From: Chryseobacterium sp. CH21
Lineage (GTDB): Bacteria > Bacteroidota > Bacteroidia > Flavobacteriales > Weeksellaceae
Direction of reading: 5' to 3'
Length of the DNA stretch: 64,000 bases
Assembly (NCBI RefSeq): GCF_004119445.1
Contig: NZ_QICI01000045.1
Coordinates: forward strand, 1 to 64,000
A program made the position numbers and the translations under genes. Below are positions 1 through 9,357 of this stretch, piece by piece. Position 1 is the stretch's first letter. Every line of letters starts with the position of its first letter. The notes beneath the pieces are model-generated. The model did no database searches. It was not told where the DNA came from and saw only the letters and a program-made list of their open reading frames with translations.

Positions 1-112
1 TCTTTGCAAATCCCTAGTTCTTGAGCTAATAAGGATATATTGCCTCGTTGTTCACTTAAAGATACTGCTTGAATCTTAAACTCGATACTGTAATTTTTTC
101 TGATCTTTTCAT
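1..112 (-). pseudogene. IS3-family transposase OrfA, N-terminal fragment with frameshift
   Basis: Reading on the minus strand from the ATG at 112, the first six codons give MKRSEK. After an A6 run (T6 at 94-99) the OrfA-like sequence continues in another frame as NYSIEFKIQAVSLSEQRG and then SLLAQELGIC. This is the typical N-terminal helix-turn-helix of IS3-group OrfA proteins. One extra A in the run would restore a single frame. The gene is cut by the window edge at 1. Its role would be DNA recognition in transposition, together with an OrfB outside the window. Either the element is decayed or the run is one base short in this assembly. Confidence 0.6.
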
Positions 113-166
113 ACTCTTAAAGTTAAAGAGTATAAGAATGGTGTCCTAACAAAGTTAGCAACTCCA
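1..166 (-). mobile_element. Truncated IS3-family insertion sequence (left end)
   Basis: The window begins inside an insertion sequence read on the minus strand. The terminal segment around 141-166 reads TGGAGTTGCTAACTTTG on the minus strand and leads into the start of an OrfA transposase. Only this left end is present, so the right end, OrfB and the target duplication lie outside the window. The exact outer boundary (about 166-172) is a guess, because the other terminal repeat cannot be compared. Confidence 0.55.
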
Positions 167-180
167 GTATTCATCAAATA

Positions 181-209
181 AAAAAAGAGAGCTCTAACGG
201 CTCTCTTTT
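181..209. terminator. Rho-independent terminator after psd
   Basis: Inverted repeat AAAAGAGAGC / GGCTCTCTTTT with a short loop. It is A-rich on one side and T-rich on the other, so it could work in both directions. It lies 24 bases past the psd stop codon and separates the lipid operon from the insertion sequence. Confidence 0.75.
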
Positions 210-232
210 GATTTATATCTATGATAAGAATT

Positions 233-889
233 TTAATTTTCTTTCAGTTTGGCAATAATATCCTCCCCTCCTTTTGTAATATCTCCGATCTTACAGATAA
301 TTTCAGTATCCAAAGGCAGGAATACATCCATTCTGGAACCGAATTTAATAAATCCGAACTCATGCCCGGCTTTTGCTTTATCACCTTCATTACAATAGAA
401 AACAATCCTTCTTGCCACATATCCTGCAATTTGTCTGAAGACTACTTTATGATTGGTCATTGTCTGTATTGCAACAGTCGTTCTTTCGTTCTCTGTGGAA
501 GACTTTTCATGCCATGCCACCAGGTATTTTCCAGGGTGGTATTTTTTGTAAATCACTTCACCTGAAACCGGGTATCTGCAGATATGCACATTCAATGGAG
601 ACATGAAAATAGAAACCTGAATGGCTTTTCCTTTAATAAATTCATCTTCATCCACTTCTTTGATCATGACCACTTTTCCGTCCACCGGAGCGATTACGTT
701 TTCTTTGTGATCCAGGATATTACGATCCGGAACTCTGAAAAACCAGAAAACTAAACCGTAAATAACCAACAAAGGTATAATGATCAGCAGGGACCATATT
801 TTAAGGAAATAAATTGCTACAACACCCAGAATAATAAAAAGCAGGGTTGCAACGGTAATTGTTCCTTTTGATTCTCTATGTAATTTCAT
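233..889 (-). CDS. psd: Phosphatidylserine decarboxylase family protein
   Basis: Predicted to decarboxylate phosphatidylserine to phosphatidylethanolamine in the inner membrane. The 218-residue protein is the short form of the family. Two hydrophobic segments lie at about residues 12-50, followed by the conserved APVDGKV block at 67-73 and the C-terminal FGSR motif at 183-186. The Gly184-Ser185 bond in that motif is where these proenzymes cleave themselves to form the pyruvoyl cofactor. The gene starts 4 bases after the cdsA stop and both belong to phospholipid synthesis, so they are very likely cotranscribed. A terminator follows directly. Confidence 0.93.
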   Translation of the reverse strand: MKLHRESKGTITVATLLFIILGVVAIYFLKIWSLLIIIPLLVIYGLVFWFFRVPDRNILDHKENVIAPVDGKVVMIKEVDEDEFIKGKAIQVSIFMSPLNVHICRYPVSGEVIYKKYHPGKYLVAWHEKSSTENERTTVAIQTMTNHKVVFRQIAGYVARRIVFYCNEGDKAKAGHEFGFIKFGSRMDVFLPLDTEIICKIGDITKGGEDIIAKLKEN

Positions 890-893
890 GAGA

Positions 894-1766
894 CTAAATA
901 AATTTTTCTAAAATAAAGTACAAATATACGACAGGAACGCAAATAATAAAACTATCCAGCCTGTCTAAAACTCCACCATGCCCAGGAATGATGTTTCCAC
1001 TGTCTTTCACACCGAAATTTCTTTTTAATTGGCTTTCTACCAGATCGCCTAACGGAGCAAAGGCAGCCACTAAAAATCCTACGACCATCCAGTTCCCCCT
1101 CAGCTCCGGCTGATAATGCTCAATAAAGTAGGATAAAACCAGTGTTAATACTACACCTCCTGCATATCCTTCCCATGTTTTTTTAGGAGATATTTTAGGT
1201 GCCATTTTATGTTTACCGAAGAACTTTCCTACCAGATAAGCAAAGGTATCACTACTCCAGATCAGGATAAAGAGAAACATCACCTCTAAAGAGAAGCTTT
1301 CGTTATAGCTGGAGAACTTTGGAAGTCCCAATGCAAAACTAAATGGTAACGCTACATAGATAACGGTAAAAATGAGTTTCCCGCTGTCAAAATATAATTC
1401 GTTAGGATATTTGAATAAAGTAACCACAGCAATTCCTATAAGTGCCAGCGCAAGTATTTCACTCAATCTGAAATCAAAAAAGAAATCGTGGTTAAAATAT
1501 CTTTTGGAAAACATGTAGAATATAAAAATAACCAATGGATATACGACCCATTTTTCATAGCCATTTCCAAACTTCATGATTTTGACACATTCCCATGTTC
1601 CTACAATCAGCAGCAGACTCATTAATCCATGATAAAGATACTGTTGTTTGATAAGACCAGGTGCAATATTGTTCAGCAGCTGCGCTCCCAACGGGGTAGA
1701 ACAAAGAATAATGATGGCTACATAAACCAGACCTGATATGGTTCTTTGAATGAGATTTTTGTCCAA
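894..1766 (-). CDS. cdsA: Phosphatidate cytidylyltransferase
   Basis: Makes CDP-diacylglycerol from phosphatidic acid and CTP, the branch point for phosphatidylethanolamine and anionic phospholipids. The 290-residue protein has many hydrophobic segments. Its C-terminal half carries the family signature: SQLKRNFGVKDSG, then PGHGGVLDRLDS, with the metal-binding Asp residues. The upstream SDTFAYLVGKFFGKHK and SPKKTWEG blocks are also typical. It sits between the LUD-domain gene (25-base gap) and psd in one minus-strand operon. Confidence 0.96.
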   Translation of the reverse strand: MDKNLIQRTISGLVYVAIIILCSTPLGAQLLNNIAPGLIKQQYLYHGLMSLLLIVGTWECVKIMKFGNGYEKWVVYPLVIFIFYMFSKRYFNHDFFFDFRLSEILALALIGIAVVTLFKYPNELYFDSGKLIFTVIYVALPFSFALGLPKFSSYNESFSLEVMFLFILIWSSDTFAYLVGKFFGKHKMAPKISPKKTWEGYAGGVVLTLVLSYFIEHYQPELRGNWMVVGFLVAAFAPLGDLVESQLKRNFGVKDSGNIIPGHGGVLDRLDSFIICVPVVYLYFILEKFI

Positions 1767-1790
1767 AATTTAAAATTTAGAAGTGGTTGC

Positions 1791-2372
1791 TTAATCTTCA
1801 AGCAGCAATAAAAACAGTTTTGTATTGGAATTGGAAGAACTGTCCATTTTTGACTGGCTTCCGCTGATGGAAGTAAGGTTCTTGATATTTCCGTTTCTTT
1901 TTATTTTCCCCATCGCATCATTCAGGTTGTTTACAATCTGAGAAACATTGGCAATGATGATAATTCTGTCGGGAAGTCTTGAAGAATGATAATGAAGAAT
2001 ATTATTATGCGAAAGCATGATTCTGCCATCATAGGCAATCAGGTATTCACAAGTGATAAATGCGGCGTCATTGGACGGCTGTAGTTCTGAAGTATAGGTA
2101 GACTTCACAACGTTCAAAAAATTCTGAAGTTCTTTATCCCAACAAAAAAGGTTGTGGATCCCTTCTATTTTAACAATTTGATTTAAAGTTTGTAGAGCTT
2201 CCGCTTCATCTGCACAATAATTAAAAAATCCCCCCGAATGCGTAAATAATTGCGCAAACTTATAGTCAAGATCCGCATTTTTCAGCGAATCCCCAAGCTT
2301 CTCCAGGCTCTGTTTGTCCTCTTCTTCAGGCTGGTTGGTAAGTTTGCTTACAATCCTCTTGAATAAATTCAA
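1791..2372 (-). CDS. LUD domain-containing protein
   Basis: A 193-residue soluble protein that resembles the LutC/YkgG (LUD) family, judging from the central CEYLIAYDGRIMLS and LPDRIIIIANVSQIV segments. LutC-type proteins take part in lactate oxidation, but here there are no lutA or lutB neighbours. The gene instead heads the cdsA-psd operon, and I recall the same ftsH / LUD / cdsA order from other flavobacteria. Its role is therefore unknown and an enzymatic function should not be assumed. A promoter-like site at 2400-2432 lies just upstream, after the ftsH terminator. Confidence 0.75.
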   Translation of the reverse strand: MNLFKRIVSKLTNQPEEEDKQSLEKLGDSLKNADLDYKFAQLFTHSGGFFNYCADEAEALQTLNQIVKIEGIHNLFCWDKELQNFLNVVKSTYTSELQPSNDAAFITCEYLIAYDGRIMLSHNNILHYHSSRLPDRIIIIANVSQIVNNLNDAMGKIKRNGNIKNLTSISGSQSKMDSSSNSNTKLFLLLLED

Positions 2373-2399
2373 CTTAATCTATTTTTAGTCAACTTTATA

Positions 2400-2432
2400 C
2401 AAAAATAGAAAATAAATTACAATAGAGTCCAA
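2400..2432 (-). promoter_or_regulatory. Predicted flavobacterial promoter for the LUD-cdsA-psd operon
   Basis: On the minus strand a TTG (2432-2430) is followed after 22 bases by TATTTTTG (2407-2400). This fits the Bacteroidetes pattern TTG-N17-23-TAnnTTTG. It lies about 28 bases upstream of the LUD start and downstream of the ftsH terminator, so it would give the lipid operon its own transcript. Confidence 0.5.
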
Positions 2433-2450
2433 AATATCTCTTTAAATATG

Positions 2451-2488
2451 AAAAAACCTGACAATTTTGAGGTTGTCAGGTTTTTGTA
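2451..2488 (-). terminator. Terminator after ftsH
   Basis: Hairpin AAAACCTGACAA / TTGTCAGGTTTTT with an 8-base loop, about 20 bases past the ftsH stop codon. A and T runs on both flanks fit an intrinsic terminator. Confidence 0.8.
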
Positions 2489-2508
2489 ACGTTTATTTTT
2501 CAAGAGTT

Positions 2509-4530
2509 TTAAAGCTGTGTCGGGCTTTCTGGAGCCTGTATTTCGCTTTGTTCTTCTTTTTCTTTGATCTGAGGTGTTTCCACTACTACCGGCTGATCTT
2601 TTTCAGGGATAGTGTTGGTAACAGGCTTCTCTGTCAATTCAGGATCCCATGCTCTTTTTCCGAATATTTCTTCTAAGTCTTCACGGAAGATCACTTCTTT
2701 TTCTAATAATTTACCGGCTAAAGCATCAAGCTTGTCTTTATTATCAGCAAGGATTCTTATCGCTCTGTCATACTGATTTTCGATGATAGATTTGATCTCT
2801 GCATCAATTTTGGTAGCCGTTTCCTCAGAATATGGTTTTCCAAAATTGTACTCAGACTGGCCAGAACTGTCATAGTAAGAAATATTACCAATGTTCGGGC
2901 TTAATCCGTAGATCGTTACCATTGCCTGGGCTCTTTTCGTCACTGTTTCAAGATCAGAAAGTGCTCCTGTAGAAATATTGTTGAAGATCACCTGCTCTGC
3001 TGCTCTACCTCCTAATGTTGCACACATTTCGTCCAACATCTGTTCAGTAGTGGTAAGCTGTCTTTCTTCCGGAAGATACCATGCTGCTCCCAATGAACGT
3101 CCTCTTGGAACGATTGTTACTTTTAAAAGTGGAGATGCATGCTCTACCAACCAAGAGATCGTAGCGTGACCTGCTTCATGGTAAGCTACTCTTCTTTTTT
3201 CAGAAGGTTTTATTGCTTTATTTTTCTTTTCAAGACCACCGATGATTCTGTCTACAGCATCAAGGAAATCCTGTTTTGTTACTGAAGTATGATTATTTCT
3301 TGCTGCAATAAGGGCTGCTTCATTACAAACGTTGGCAATATCCGCTCCACTGAATCCTGGAGTTTGTTTTGCAAGAAACTCTCTGTCTACATTATCATCA
3401 AGTTTGATCTTTTTCAAGTGAACATCAAAGATCTGTCTTCTTTCGTGAAGTTCCGGAAGGTCTACATAGATAGAACGGTCAAAACGTCCTGCTCTCATCA
3501 AAGCTTTATCAAGGATATCTGCTCTGTTGGTGGCAGCCATTACAATAACGTTGGTATCTGTTCCGAAACCATCCATTTCAGTAAGAAGCTGGTTCAATGT
3601 ATTTTCTCTTTCGTCATTTCCGCCAGAGAAATTATTTTTTCCTCTTGCACGTCCGATGGCGTCAATCTCATCAATGAAGATAATCGCCGGAGATTTCGCT
3701 TTAGCCTGAGCAAAAAGGTCTCTTACTCTGGAAGCTCCTACCCCCACAAACATTTCAACGAAATCTGAACCTGAAAGTGAGAAAAACGGAACTTTAGCTT
3801 CCCCTGCAACGGCTTTTGCCAATAAGGTTTTACCTGTTCCCGGAGGACCTACTAAAAGAACTCCTTTAGGGATTTTACCTCCCAGTTTTGTATATTTTTC
3901 AGAGTTTTTCAAGAAATCTACCACTTCCTGAACTTCTTCTTTAGCACCTTCCAATCCTGCAACATCTTTGAATGTTACCTGAATTCTTTCTTTTTCGTCG
4001 AAAAGCTTAGCTTTAGATTTTCCGATAGAGAAGATTTGTCCGCCAGGACCTCCACCTCCACCCATCTTTCTGAAAAGAAGGAAGTAGAATAATCCAAGAA
4101 TAGAAATCCAAACCAGCGCAGGAACTAAGATATCCATTAGTGCGCTTTTGCCTGTACCGTAATCTTTTGTTGTTTTAATAACCGGATTGCTGGCTTTAAC
4201 CTGTTCAAATTTCTGAAGGAAAAGTTGAAGGTCTCCATATTTCACAGAATAATCTGCTTTAGGAGCCATTTCGAAGGCAGAAAGAGGGTTGTTTTCTTTA
4301 CCGGTTTTGGAAACCATTGCTGATTTCGCTTCTTTTGTTAGGAAAACATCAGCTTTCTCTATGTCTTTGTATATAATTATATTCTGGACTTTGCCCGCCT
4401 GCATTTCTCTAAAGAAACCATCTTCATCGATAGATTTTGCGGCATCACCTCCAAGGAAATTGGAGCCGAAGAATAGCAAAAGAGCTATGATTGCAATAGG
4501 AAAGAACCAGTTGAATCCTTTATTATTCAT
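2509..4530 (-). CDS. ftsH: ATP-dependent zinc metalloprotease FtsH
   Basis: Membrane-anchored AAA+ protease that degrades misfolded membrane proteins and selected regulators. The 673-residue protein has two transmembrane helices (about 8-24 and 133-154) around a periplasmic FtsH-extracellular domain. The AAA module follows, with Walker A GPPGTGKT at 228-235, Walker B IIFIDEID at 283-290, and the second region of homology with GRFDR near 348-352. The M41 peptidase has its zinc motif HEAGH at 451-455. The C-terminal tail after about residue 640 is rich in Pro, Glu and Gln and probably disordered. It lies 21 bases downstream of rsfS. Confidence 0.98.
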   Translation of the reverse strand: MNNKGFNWFFPIAIIALLLFFGSNFLGGDAAKSIDEDGFFREMQAGKVQNIIIYKDIEKADVFLTKEAKSAMVSKTGKENNPLSAFEMAPKADYSVKYGDLQLFLQKFEQVKASNPVIKTTKDYGTGKSALMDILVPALVWISILGLFYFLLFRKMGGGGGPGGQIFSIGKSKAKLFDEKERIQVTFKDVAGLEGAKEEVQEVVDFLKNSEKYTKLGGKIPKGVLLVGPPGTGKTLLAKAVAGEAKVPFFSLSGSDFVEMFVGVGASRVRDLFAQAKAKSPAIIFIDEIDAIGRARGKNNFSGGNDERENTLNQLLTEMDGFGTDTNVIVMAATNRADILDKALMRAGRFDRSIYVDLPELHERRQIFDVHLKKIKLDDNVDREFLAKQTPGFSGADIANVCNEAALIAARNNHTSVTKQDFLDAVDRIIGGLEKKNKAIKPSEKRRVAYHEAGHATISWLVEHASPLLKVTIVPRGRSLGAAWYLPEERQLTTTEQMLDEMCATLGGRAAEQVIFNNISTGALSDLETVTKRAQAMVTIYGLSPNIGNISYYDSSGQSEYNFGKPYSEETATKIDAEIKSIIENQYDRAIRILADNKDKLDALAGKLLEKEVIFREDLEEIFGKRAWDPELTEKPVTNTIPEKDQPVVVETPQIKEKEEQSEIQAPESPTQL

Positions 4531-4551
4531 TTAGACTTTTTAAATTTTTTA

Positions 4552-4917
4552 TTATTCATTTTCAATTTTGGTAATGACTGCGTCACCCCAAAGCTCTTCT
4601 ATATCGTAGTACTCACGTACTTGTTTTTGGAAAATATGAACGACCACTGAAACGTAGTCTACCAACACCCACATCGCATTTTCAGTACCTTCTACGTGCC
4701 AAGGTCTGTCCTTCAGTTCGTTTCTTACTTTCTTCTCTACACTTCCTGCCAATGCAGCTACCTGTGTATTTGAGTTTCCACTACATATCACGAACGTTTC
4801 TGCTACGGAGTTTTCGATGTTGGAAAGATCAAAGATCATAATGTCTTCCCCTTTTACATCCTGGATAGCTTCAACGATTTTATCTATTAACGCTTGTTTT
4901 TCTGCTGTTTTATTCAT
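4552..4917 (-). CDS. rsfS: Ribosome silencing factor RsfS
   Basis: Binds ribosomal protein uL14 and blocks joining of the ribosomal subunits when nutrients are scarce. The 121-residue length is normal for this family (older names YbeB, Iojap, DUF143). Typical blocks are AETFVICSGNSNTQV, RPWHVEG and WVLVDYVSVVVHIF, ending in YYDIEELWGDA. The gene heads a two-gene unit with ftsH and is transcribed away from birA. Confidence 0.96.
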   Translation of the reverse strand: MNKTAEKQALIDKIVEAIQDVKGEDIMIFDLSNIENSVAETFVICSGNSNTQVAALAGSVEKKVRNELKDRPWHVEGTENAMWVLVDYVSVVVHIFQKQVREYYDIEELWGDAVITKIENE

Positions 4918-4937
4918 TAAAAAAATACTATAATCTG

Positions 4938-4945
4938 CAAATTTA
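4938..4945 (-). promoter_or_regulatory. Possible -7 promoter box of rsfS-ftsH
   Basis: TAAATTTG on the minus strand matches the Bacteroidetes -7 consensus TAnnTTTG, about 21 bases before the rsfS ATG. I found no convincing TTG at the usual upstream distance, so this is only a half match. Confidence 0.35.
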
Positions 4946-5004
4946 TTGTTTTTTCTTTACTTTAACCTTACTTTTACCCTCTTAATGTCTTAAAGTTTTC
5001 TTAA

Positions 5005-5717
5005 ATGAGCCAACTCTTCTATCTGAAAGAATGTTCTTCTACTAATGACGAAATAACAAAGTTTTTACTTTACGGAGATTCAAATTTTATTGGGCTTCAT
5101 ACTTTTAATCAAACTAAAGGCCGTGGTCAGTATGGAAATGTTTGGACTCAGACTGCCGGAAAAACCTGGCTTATACGCTGGCAGTGAATACTCAGAACAT
5201 CCTGTGCTCCGACTTTATGTTCAATTATTATACCGCAATGGTGATTCGTGATTTCCTTGCCAAATTGTCTGACTCTGAGGTAAAAATCAAATGGCCGAAT
5301 GATATTATCCTTAAAGGTAAAAAAATCGTTGGAATTTTAATAGAAAAGAAAAAAATTAATCAAAATAATTATTTCATCATAGGAGCCGGAATCAATATTC
5401 TTCAGGGCAATTTTGATGAAATATCGAATGCGGGATCACTTCTGACGCAGACTGGTGTACAATTTAATCTTGAAGAGCTTTCATTGAATCTTCATGAACA
5501 TCTGTCTGAAAAAATAAAAAACATCCCTTCTGATCAGGAAATTATGGACGGATTTAATAATAATCTTTTCAGAAAAGATCAGGTATCTGTCTTTGAAATT
5601 GAAAAAGAGCGACAAAATGGCATCATCCGACATGCAGACGAAAAGGGTGAGCTCTGGATCGAACTGGAAGACGGAATGCATTCCTTTTATCACAAGGAAA
5701 TAAAATTACTTTATTGA
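5005..5717 (+). pseudogene. birA: Biotin--[acetyl-CoA-carboxylase] ligase, frameshifted as sequenced
   Basis: Attaches biotin to the carrier subunit of acetyl-CoA carboxylase. The first frame (5005-5187) holds the N-terminal ligase part with the biotinyl-AMP loop KGRGQYG. The second frame carries the rest, with KWPNDI, KIVGILIE and GAGINI. The switch falls at an A5 run (5160-5164): a sixth A would join TAGK to NLAYTLAV, giving one protein of 237 residues. There is no N-terminal helix-turn-helix, so this is the monofunctional type. Biotin ligase is normally essential, which makes a sequence error more likely than real loss. The 3' end overlaps the convergent permease gene by 7 bases. Confidence 0.88.
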
Positions 5718-6822
5718 TTGGCTCTTTTGATATAAAGATAAAGAGTAAGCGGCAAAAATACCATATTGGGCAGCCACATGGCTACAGCCGGAGATAAACT
5801 TTTATTTTCTGACACCACTTTCAAGGCTTCAAATGAGAACACGAAAATAAAGGCCAATGAAATCCCTATTGCCAAGTTAACTCCCAATCCTCCTCTTTTC
5901 TTTTGTGACGACAGGGAAAGCGCCAAAAATGTCAGAATTATGATAGAAACAGGCATTGAGGTTCTTTGATGAAGCTCATTCAGATAAGAATTCAGGTTAC
6001 TGTTTCCTCTTGCTTTTTCTCTATCAATAAACTTCAGAAGTTCCGGCGTTGTTTTATTTTGTCCCAAAAGCTCGTTAGGGAAAAGTTCTTCCGGTGAGTG
6101 GCCGTAATTTTTCCTTAATTCTATTCCGTTGCCGAGTTTTTCGGTATTGTCTTTATTGATTGTTTTTTCCAGATAGTTATTTAAAACAAACTGCTTTTTG
6201 GTTTTATCCCAATACACTTCACTGGCTTTCAACTCATAAGTCATTTTCCTGTCTTTATCATATTTCTGATAGACAAAACTAGACCCTCTTTTTTCTCTTT
6301 TATTCCAGGAATCAACGAAGATATATTCTGTTTTGCTCAGCTGTGAAGAAGCCGGAGCTGTTCCTAAAATCTTTTCTTTATTGGCTGCATTATAAGTATA
6401 TGCTTCCAGCTCATTTTTTTGATATTAGCCCATGGAAGAACCATATGATACACTACAAGAGCGATCAATCCGATAAAAATGGAGGTAAACAGATAAGGCT
6501 TGGAAAACCTATGAAAACTGGCTCCACTACTGATAATAGCAACAATTTCAGTATTGTTTGCCATCCTGGAGGTAAAGTAAATCACCGAAATAAATACCAG
6601 AATGGAAAGAAATGTCACCACAAGATTGATGATCCAGAAGGGATAAAAATGGATCAGAAAATACGTCAGATCCAGTTTCGGATCAATAGCCTTGGCATTT
6701 TCTATCCTTGGAATCTTCTGCTGAACATCGATTACCAATACGACTATAGACAATAACACCAACATGAAACTGAAAGTTCCAAGGTATTTTTTAATGATAT
6801 ATCTGTCTACAATTTTAAGCAT
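5711..6822 (-). pseudogene. LptF/LptG family permease, frameshifted as sequenced
   Basis: A YjgP/YjgQ-type membrane protein. In its family LptF and LptG form the inner-membrane part of the ABC exporter that extracts lipopolysaccharide. The N-terminal frame (6822 down to 6364) starts MLKIVDRYIIKKYLGTF and has three membrane helices. The C-terminal frame (to 5711) carries the periplasmic beta-jellyroll region and the last three helices. The frames switch at an A7 run on the minus strand (T7 at 6414-6420). An eighth A would give one 370-residue protein continuing NELEAYTYNAANKEKILG. It follows tgt after 6 bases. Which of LptF or LptG it is cannot be told from this. Confidence 0.85.
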
Positions 6823-6828
6823 ATTCTC

Positions 6829-7958
6829 TTACAGTCTTTGTCTAAGAACCGGTACTACAGAGTTTTTCCATTCGTAGAAATCTCCTGCAATAATATGTTC
6901 TCTGGCTACTTTTACTAAATCAAGGTAGAATGCAAGATTATGAATCGAAGCAATCTGTTTTGCCAGATATTCTTTAGATACAAACAGGTGGCGAAGATAC
7001 GCTTTTGAATATTCACTATCTACAAAACTGGTCCCAAATTCGTCCAAAGGCGAAAAATCGCGCTTCCATTTTTCATTTTTAAGATTCATCACGCCCTGCC
7101 ACGTGAAAAGCATTGCATTTCTTGCATTTCTTGTTGGCATTACACAATCCATCATATCAATTCCCAGCCCGATAGACTCAAGGATATTCCATGGAGTTCC
7201 TACTCCCATCAGGTATCTTGGTTTTTCTTTTGGAAGAATGTCCGTTACTTCATCTGTAATTCTGTACATTTCTTCTTCAGGCTCTCCTACAGAAAGCCCT
7301 CCGATCGCATTTCCTTCTGCTCCTGCTTCAGAAATTACTTCTGCAGAGATTTTTCTAAGATCGGAATAGGTAGACCCCTGAACAATAGGGAAAAGTCTTT
7401 GTTTGTATCCGTATAATTCAGGATTATCATTAGTCCATTCAATACATCTTTTCAGCCAACGGTGAGTAAGCTCCATCGATGATTTTGCCTGGTTGTAATC
7501 ACAAGGGTATGGAGTACATTCGTCAAAAGCCATGAAAATATCGGCTCCGATCTGTCTTTGAATCTCCATCGATCTTTCCGGAGAGAACATGTGGTAACTT
7601 CCGTCAATGTGAGATTTGAACCTCGCACCTTCTTCGGTCATTTTTCTGTTACTCGCCAGTGAAAATACCTGAAAACCTCCTGAATCTGTAAGAATAGGAA
7701 GATCCCAGTTCATGAATTTATGCAAACCACCGGCATCCTGCATCGTTTCCATGCCCGGACGAAGATAAAGGTGGTAAGTATTTCCCAGAATAATCTGAGC
7801 TTTAATGTCTTCTTTTAATTCTCTCTGATGAACTGTTTTCACACTTGCTACAGTTCCCACAGGCATAAAAATAGGAGTTTGAATCTTCCCGTGATCTGTG
7901 GTAATTTCCCCTGCTCTTGCTTTTCCTTCAGAGGTTTTTCTATATTAAAAAATTTCAT
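6829..7958 (-). CDS. tgt: tRNA-guanine transglycosylase, with frameshift near the start
   Basis: Exchanges guanine 34 for preQ1 in tRNAs with GUN anticodons, a step of queuosine synthesis. Typical blocks are LTDSGGFQVFS, the nucleophile region GGLSVGEP and YLMGVGTP, and DMMDCVMPTRNARN. The open frame begins at MPVGTVASV (7866), which is too short at the N-terminus. An ATG at 7958 (MKFFNIEK) leads into the matching upstream sequence SEGKARAGEITTDHGKIQTP in another frame. A sixth A in the A5 run (T5 at 7935-7939) would join them into 376 residues, the family's usual length. As written, only the internal ATG gives an open frame. The usual zinc ligands near the C-terminus (CxCxxC) are not evident. 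Confidence 0.93.
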
Positions 7959-8024
7959 CTCTATCCTTTTTTAATTCACTGTTTTATCAGTGATTTCCTA
8001 TAAAACAGAAGTCAGATACAGCTT

Positions 8025-8402
8025 TTACCTTACTAAGGGTAATACAGCTCCATTCTGTTTCAGTTTATCCTTTACATATTTATCTGCTTTCGGGTCTTTC
8101 TTCAGCAGTATTTCCTGTGCATCATTGGTGATGCCCTCCATTTCTTCTTTAATCACATAATACTTAAAACTTTCTACAAAGTCTTCAGATTTTACTTTAT
8201 ATGATTTCAAAACAGCTCTGGTGCCGGCTTCCATATTTTTTTCAGGATATACATAGATTGCCTGATCGTTGATCGCAAGGTCTGCAATGATTTCTGCCAT
8301 CACATCTTTATCGATAAGATTTTTAGGCTTATCAATATAACCGCTGCACGAAAACAGGCTCAGCAAAACGAAAATGAAGATTAACTTTTTCATCAGTTTC
8401 AT
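8025..8402 (-). CDS. DUF4296 domain-containing lipoprotein
   Basis: Small predicted lipoprotein with a signal peptide ending in the lipobox LFSC. It looks like the DUF4296 family of Bacteroidetes, whose function is unknown. I chose the ATG at 8402 because it overlaps the stop of the upstream glycosyltransferase gene as ATGA, a sign of translational coupling. A longer frame to 8426 exists but would spoil the signal peptide. The mature part is about 105 residues, charged and probably helical, and likely faces the periplasm. Confidence 0.75.
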   Translation of the reverse strand: MKLMKKLIFIFVLLSLFSCSGYIDKPKNLIDKDVMAEIIADLAINDQAIYVYPEKNMEAGTRAVLKSYKVKSEDFVESFKYYVIKEEMEGITNDAQEILLKKDPKADKYVKDKLKQNGAVLPLVR

Positions 8403-9115
8403 AATCTGTTGATGATTGATTTCCATTTTAAGTTCAATACTCCAAAAACGGCTTCATGGATAATTCCACCGTTCATTTTGCTTTCTCCTAAAATTCTGTT
8501 GGTAAATATAATAGGAACTTCTACAATTCTGAAACTTTTTTTGAATGCTCTGAATTTCATTTCAATCTGAAAACCATAGCCTTTCAGTTTCACATTATCC
8601 AGTCCTATTTCTTCCAATACTTTTCTTGAAAAACAGACAAATCCTGCAGTTGTATCATGAATAGGAAGTCCTAAGACAAATCTCACATATTTGGATGCAA
8701 AATAAGAAAGCAACACTCTTCCCATAGGCCAGTTGACCACATTCACTCCTTTTGAGTAACGGGATCCGATGGCCATATCTGCATTTTTACAAGCTTCAAA
8801 AAGTTTTGGTAAATCGTTGGGATTGTGTGAAAAATCGGCGTCCATTTCAAAAATATAATCGTATTTATTTTCGATCGCCCATTTAAATCCATGAATATAT
8901 GCCTTTCCAAGCCCGTCTTTCACATGTCTTACTGAAAGATGCAGATAATGTGGATGTTTCTTTTGCAACTCCTTCACAACCTCTGCGGTTCCGTCAGGAG
9001 AAGTATCATCTACTACTAAGATATGAAAGTCATCTTCCAATGCAAAAACTGCGGAAATAATATTTTCAATATTTTCCTTTTCGTTATAAGTTGGGATGAT
9101 GACGAGTTTTTTCAT
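8399..9115 (-). CDS. Polyprenol monophosphomannose synthase-type glycosyltransferase (family 2)
   Basis: Resembles dolichol/polyprenol-phosphate mannosyltransferases, which move a sugar from a nucleotide donor to a lipid phosphate on the cytoplasmic face. The GT-A features are IIPTYNEKENIE near the N-terminus, VVDDTSPDGTA, the catalytic EMDADFSHNP, and GSRYSKG. About 238 residues with no C-terminal membrane domain. I start it at MKKLVIIPTYN (9115): the frame is open to 9160, but a TATCTTTG promoter box at 9125-9132 lies inside that extension. The donor sugar cannot be decided from sequence. Confidence 0.88.
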   Translation of the reverse strand: MKKLVIIPTYNEKENIENIISAVFALEDDFHILVVDDTSPDGTAEVVKELQKKHPHYLHLSVRHVKDGLGKAYIHGFKWAIENKYDYIFEMDADFSHNPNDLPKLFEACKNADMAIGSRYSKGVNVVNWPMGRVLLSYFASKYVRFVLGLPIHDTTAGFVCFSRKVLEEIGLDNVKLKGYGFQIEMKFRAFKKSFRIVEVPIIFTNRILGESKMNGGIIHEAVFGVLNLKWKSIINRL

Positions 9116-9124
9116 TTCAGTTTG

Positions 9125-9132
9125 CAAAGATA
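9125..9132 (-). promoter_or_regulatory. Predicted -7 promoter box for the glycosyltransferase gene
   Basis: TATCTTTG on the minus strand matches TAnnTTTG and lies 10 bases before the chosen ATG at 9115. A TTTTG about 25 bases upstream could serve as the -33 element, slightly outside the usual spacing. The site argues for the short start and a nearly leaderless transcript. Confidence 0.45.
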
Positions 9133-9357
9133 GTTTATTTAACCTTTTTATTTTATACAAAATAATCTATAATTTTGCAAAAATATTTCTCAGGGATTAA
9201 GCGGATGAAACAGAAACTTTTATACAACAGATCTGGACAATACGTAAAATCGGTGAGAGCAAATATTTTAACTTCAAAATTATGAATCAGGTGATAGGAA
9301 AATCTGTGCCGGGTTATGTTATCTGAAGTTAAATAATAAATAATAAAAACTTAAATT

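Noticed and set aside
3289..3768. 159-codon open frame on the plus strand inside ftsH
   Set aside because: Antisense shadow of the AAA domain, with no start context and a composition typical of reversed coding DNA.
5005..5717. Programmed frameshifting in birA as a regulatory device
   Set aside because: The same kind of missing base occurs in seven other unrelated genes, so a common technical cause is simpler.
9204..9284. Short frame MKQKLLYNRSGQYVKS... between the glycosyltransferase and DUF4271 genes
   Set aside because: Only 26 codons, no family match that I know and no clear promoter. It may be chance.
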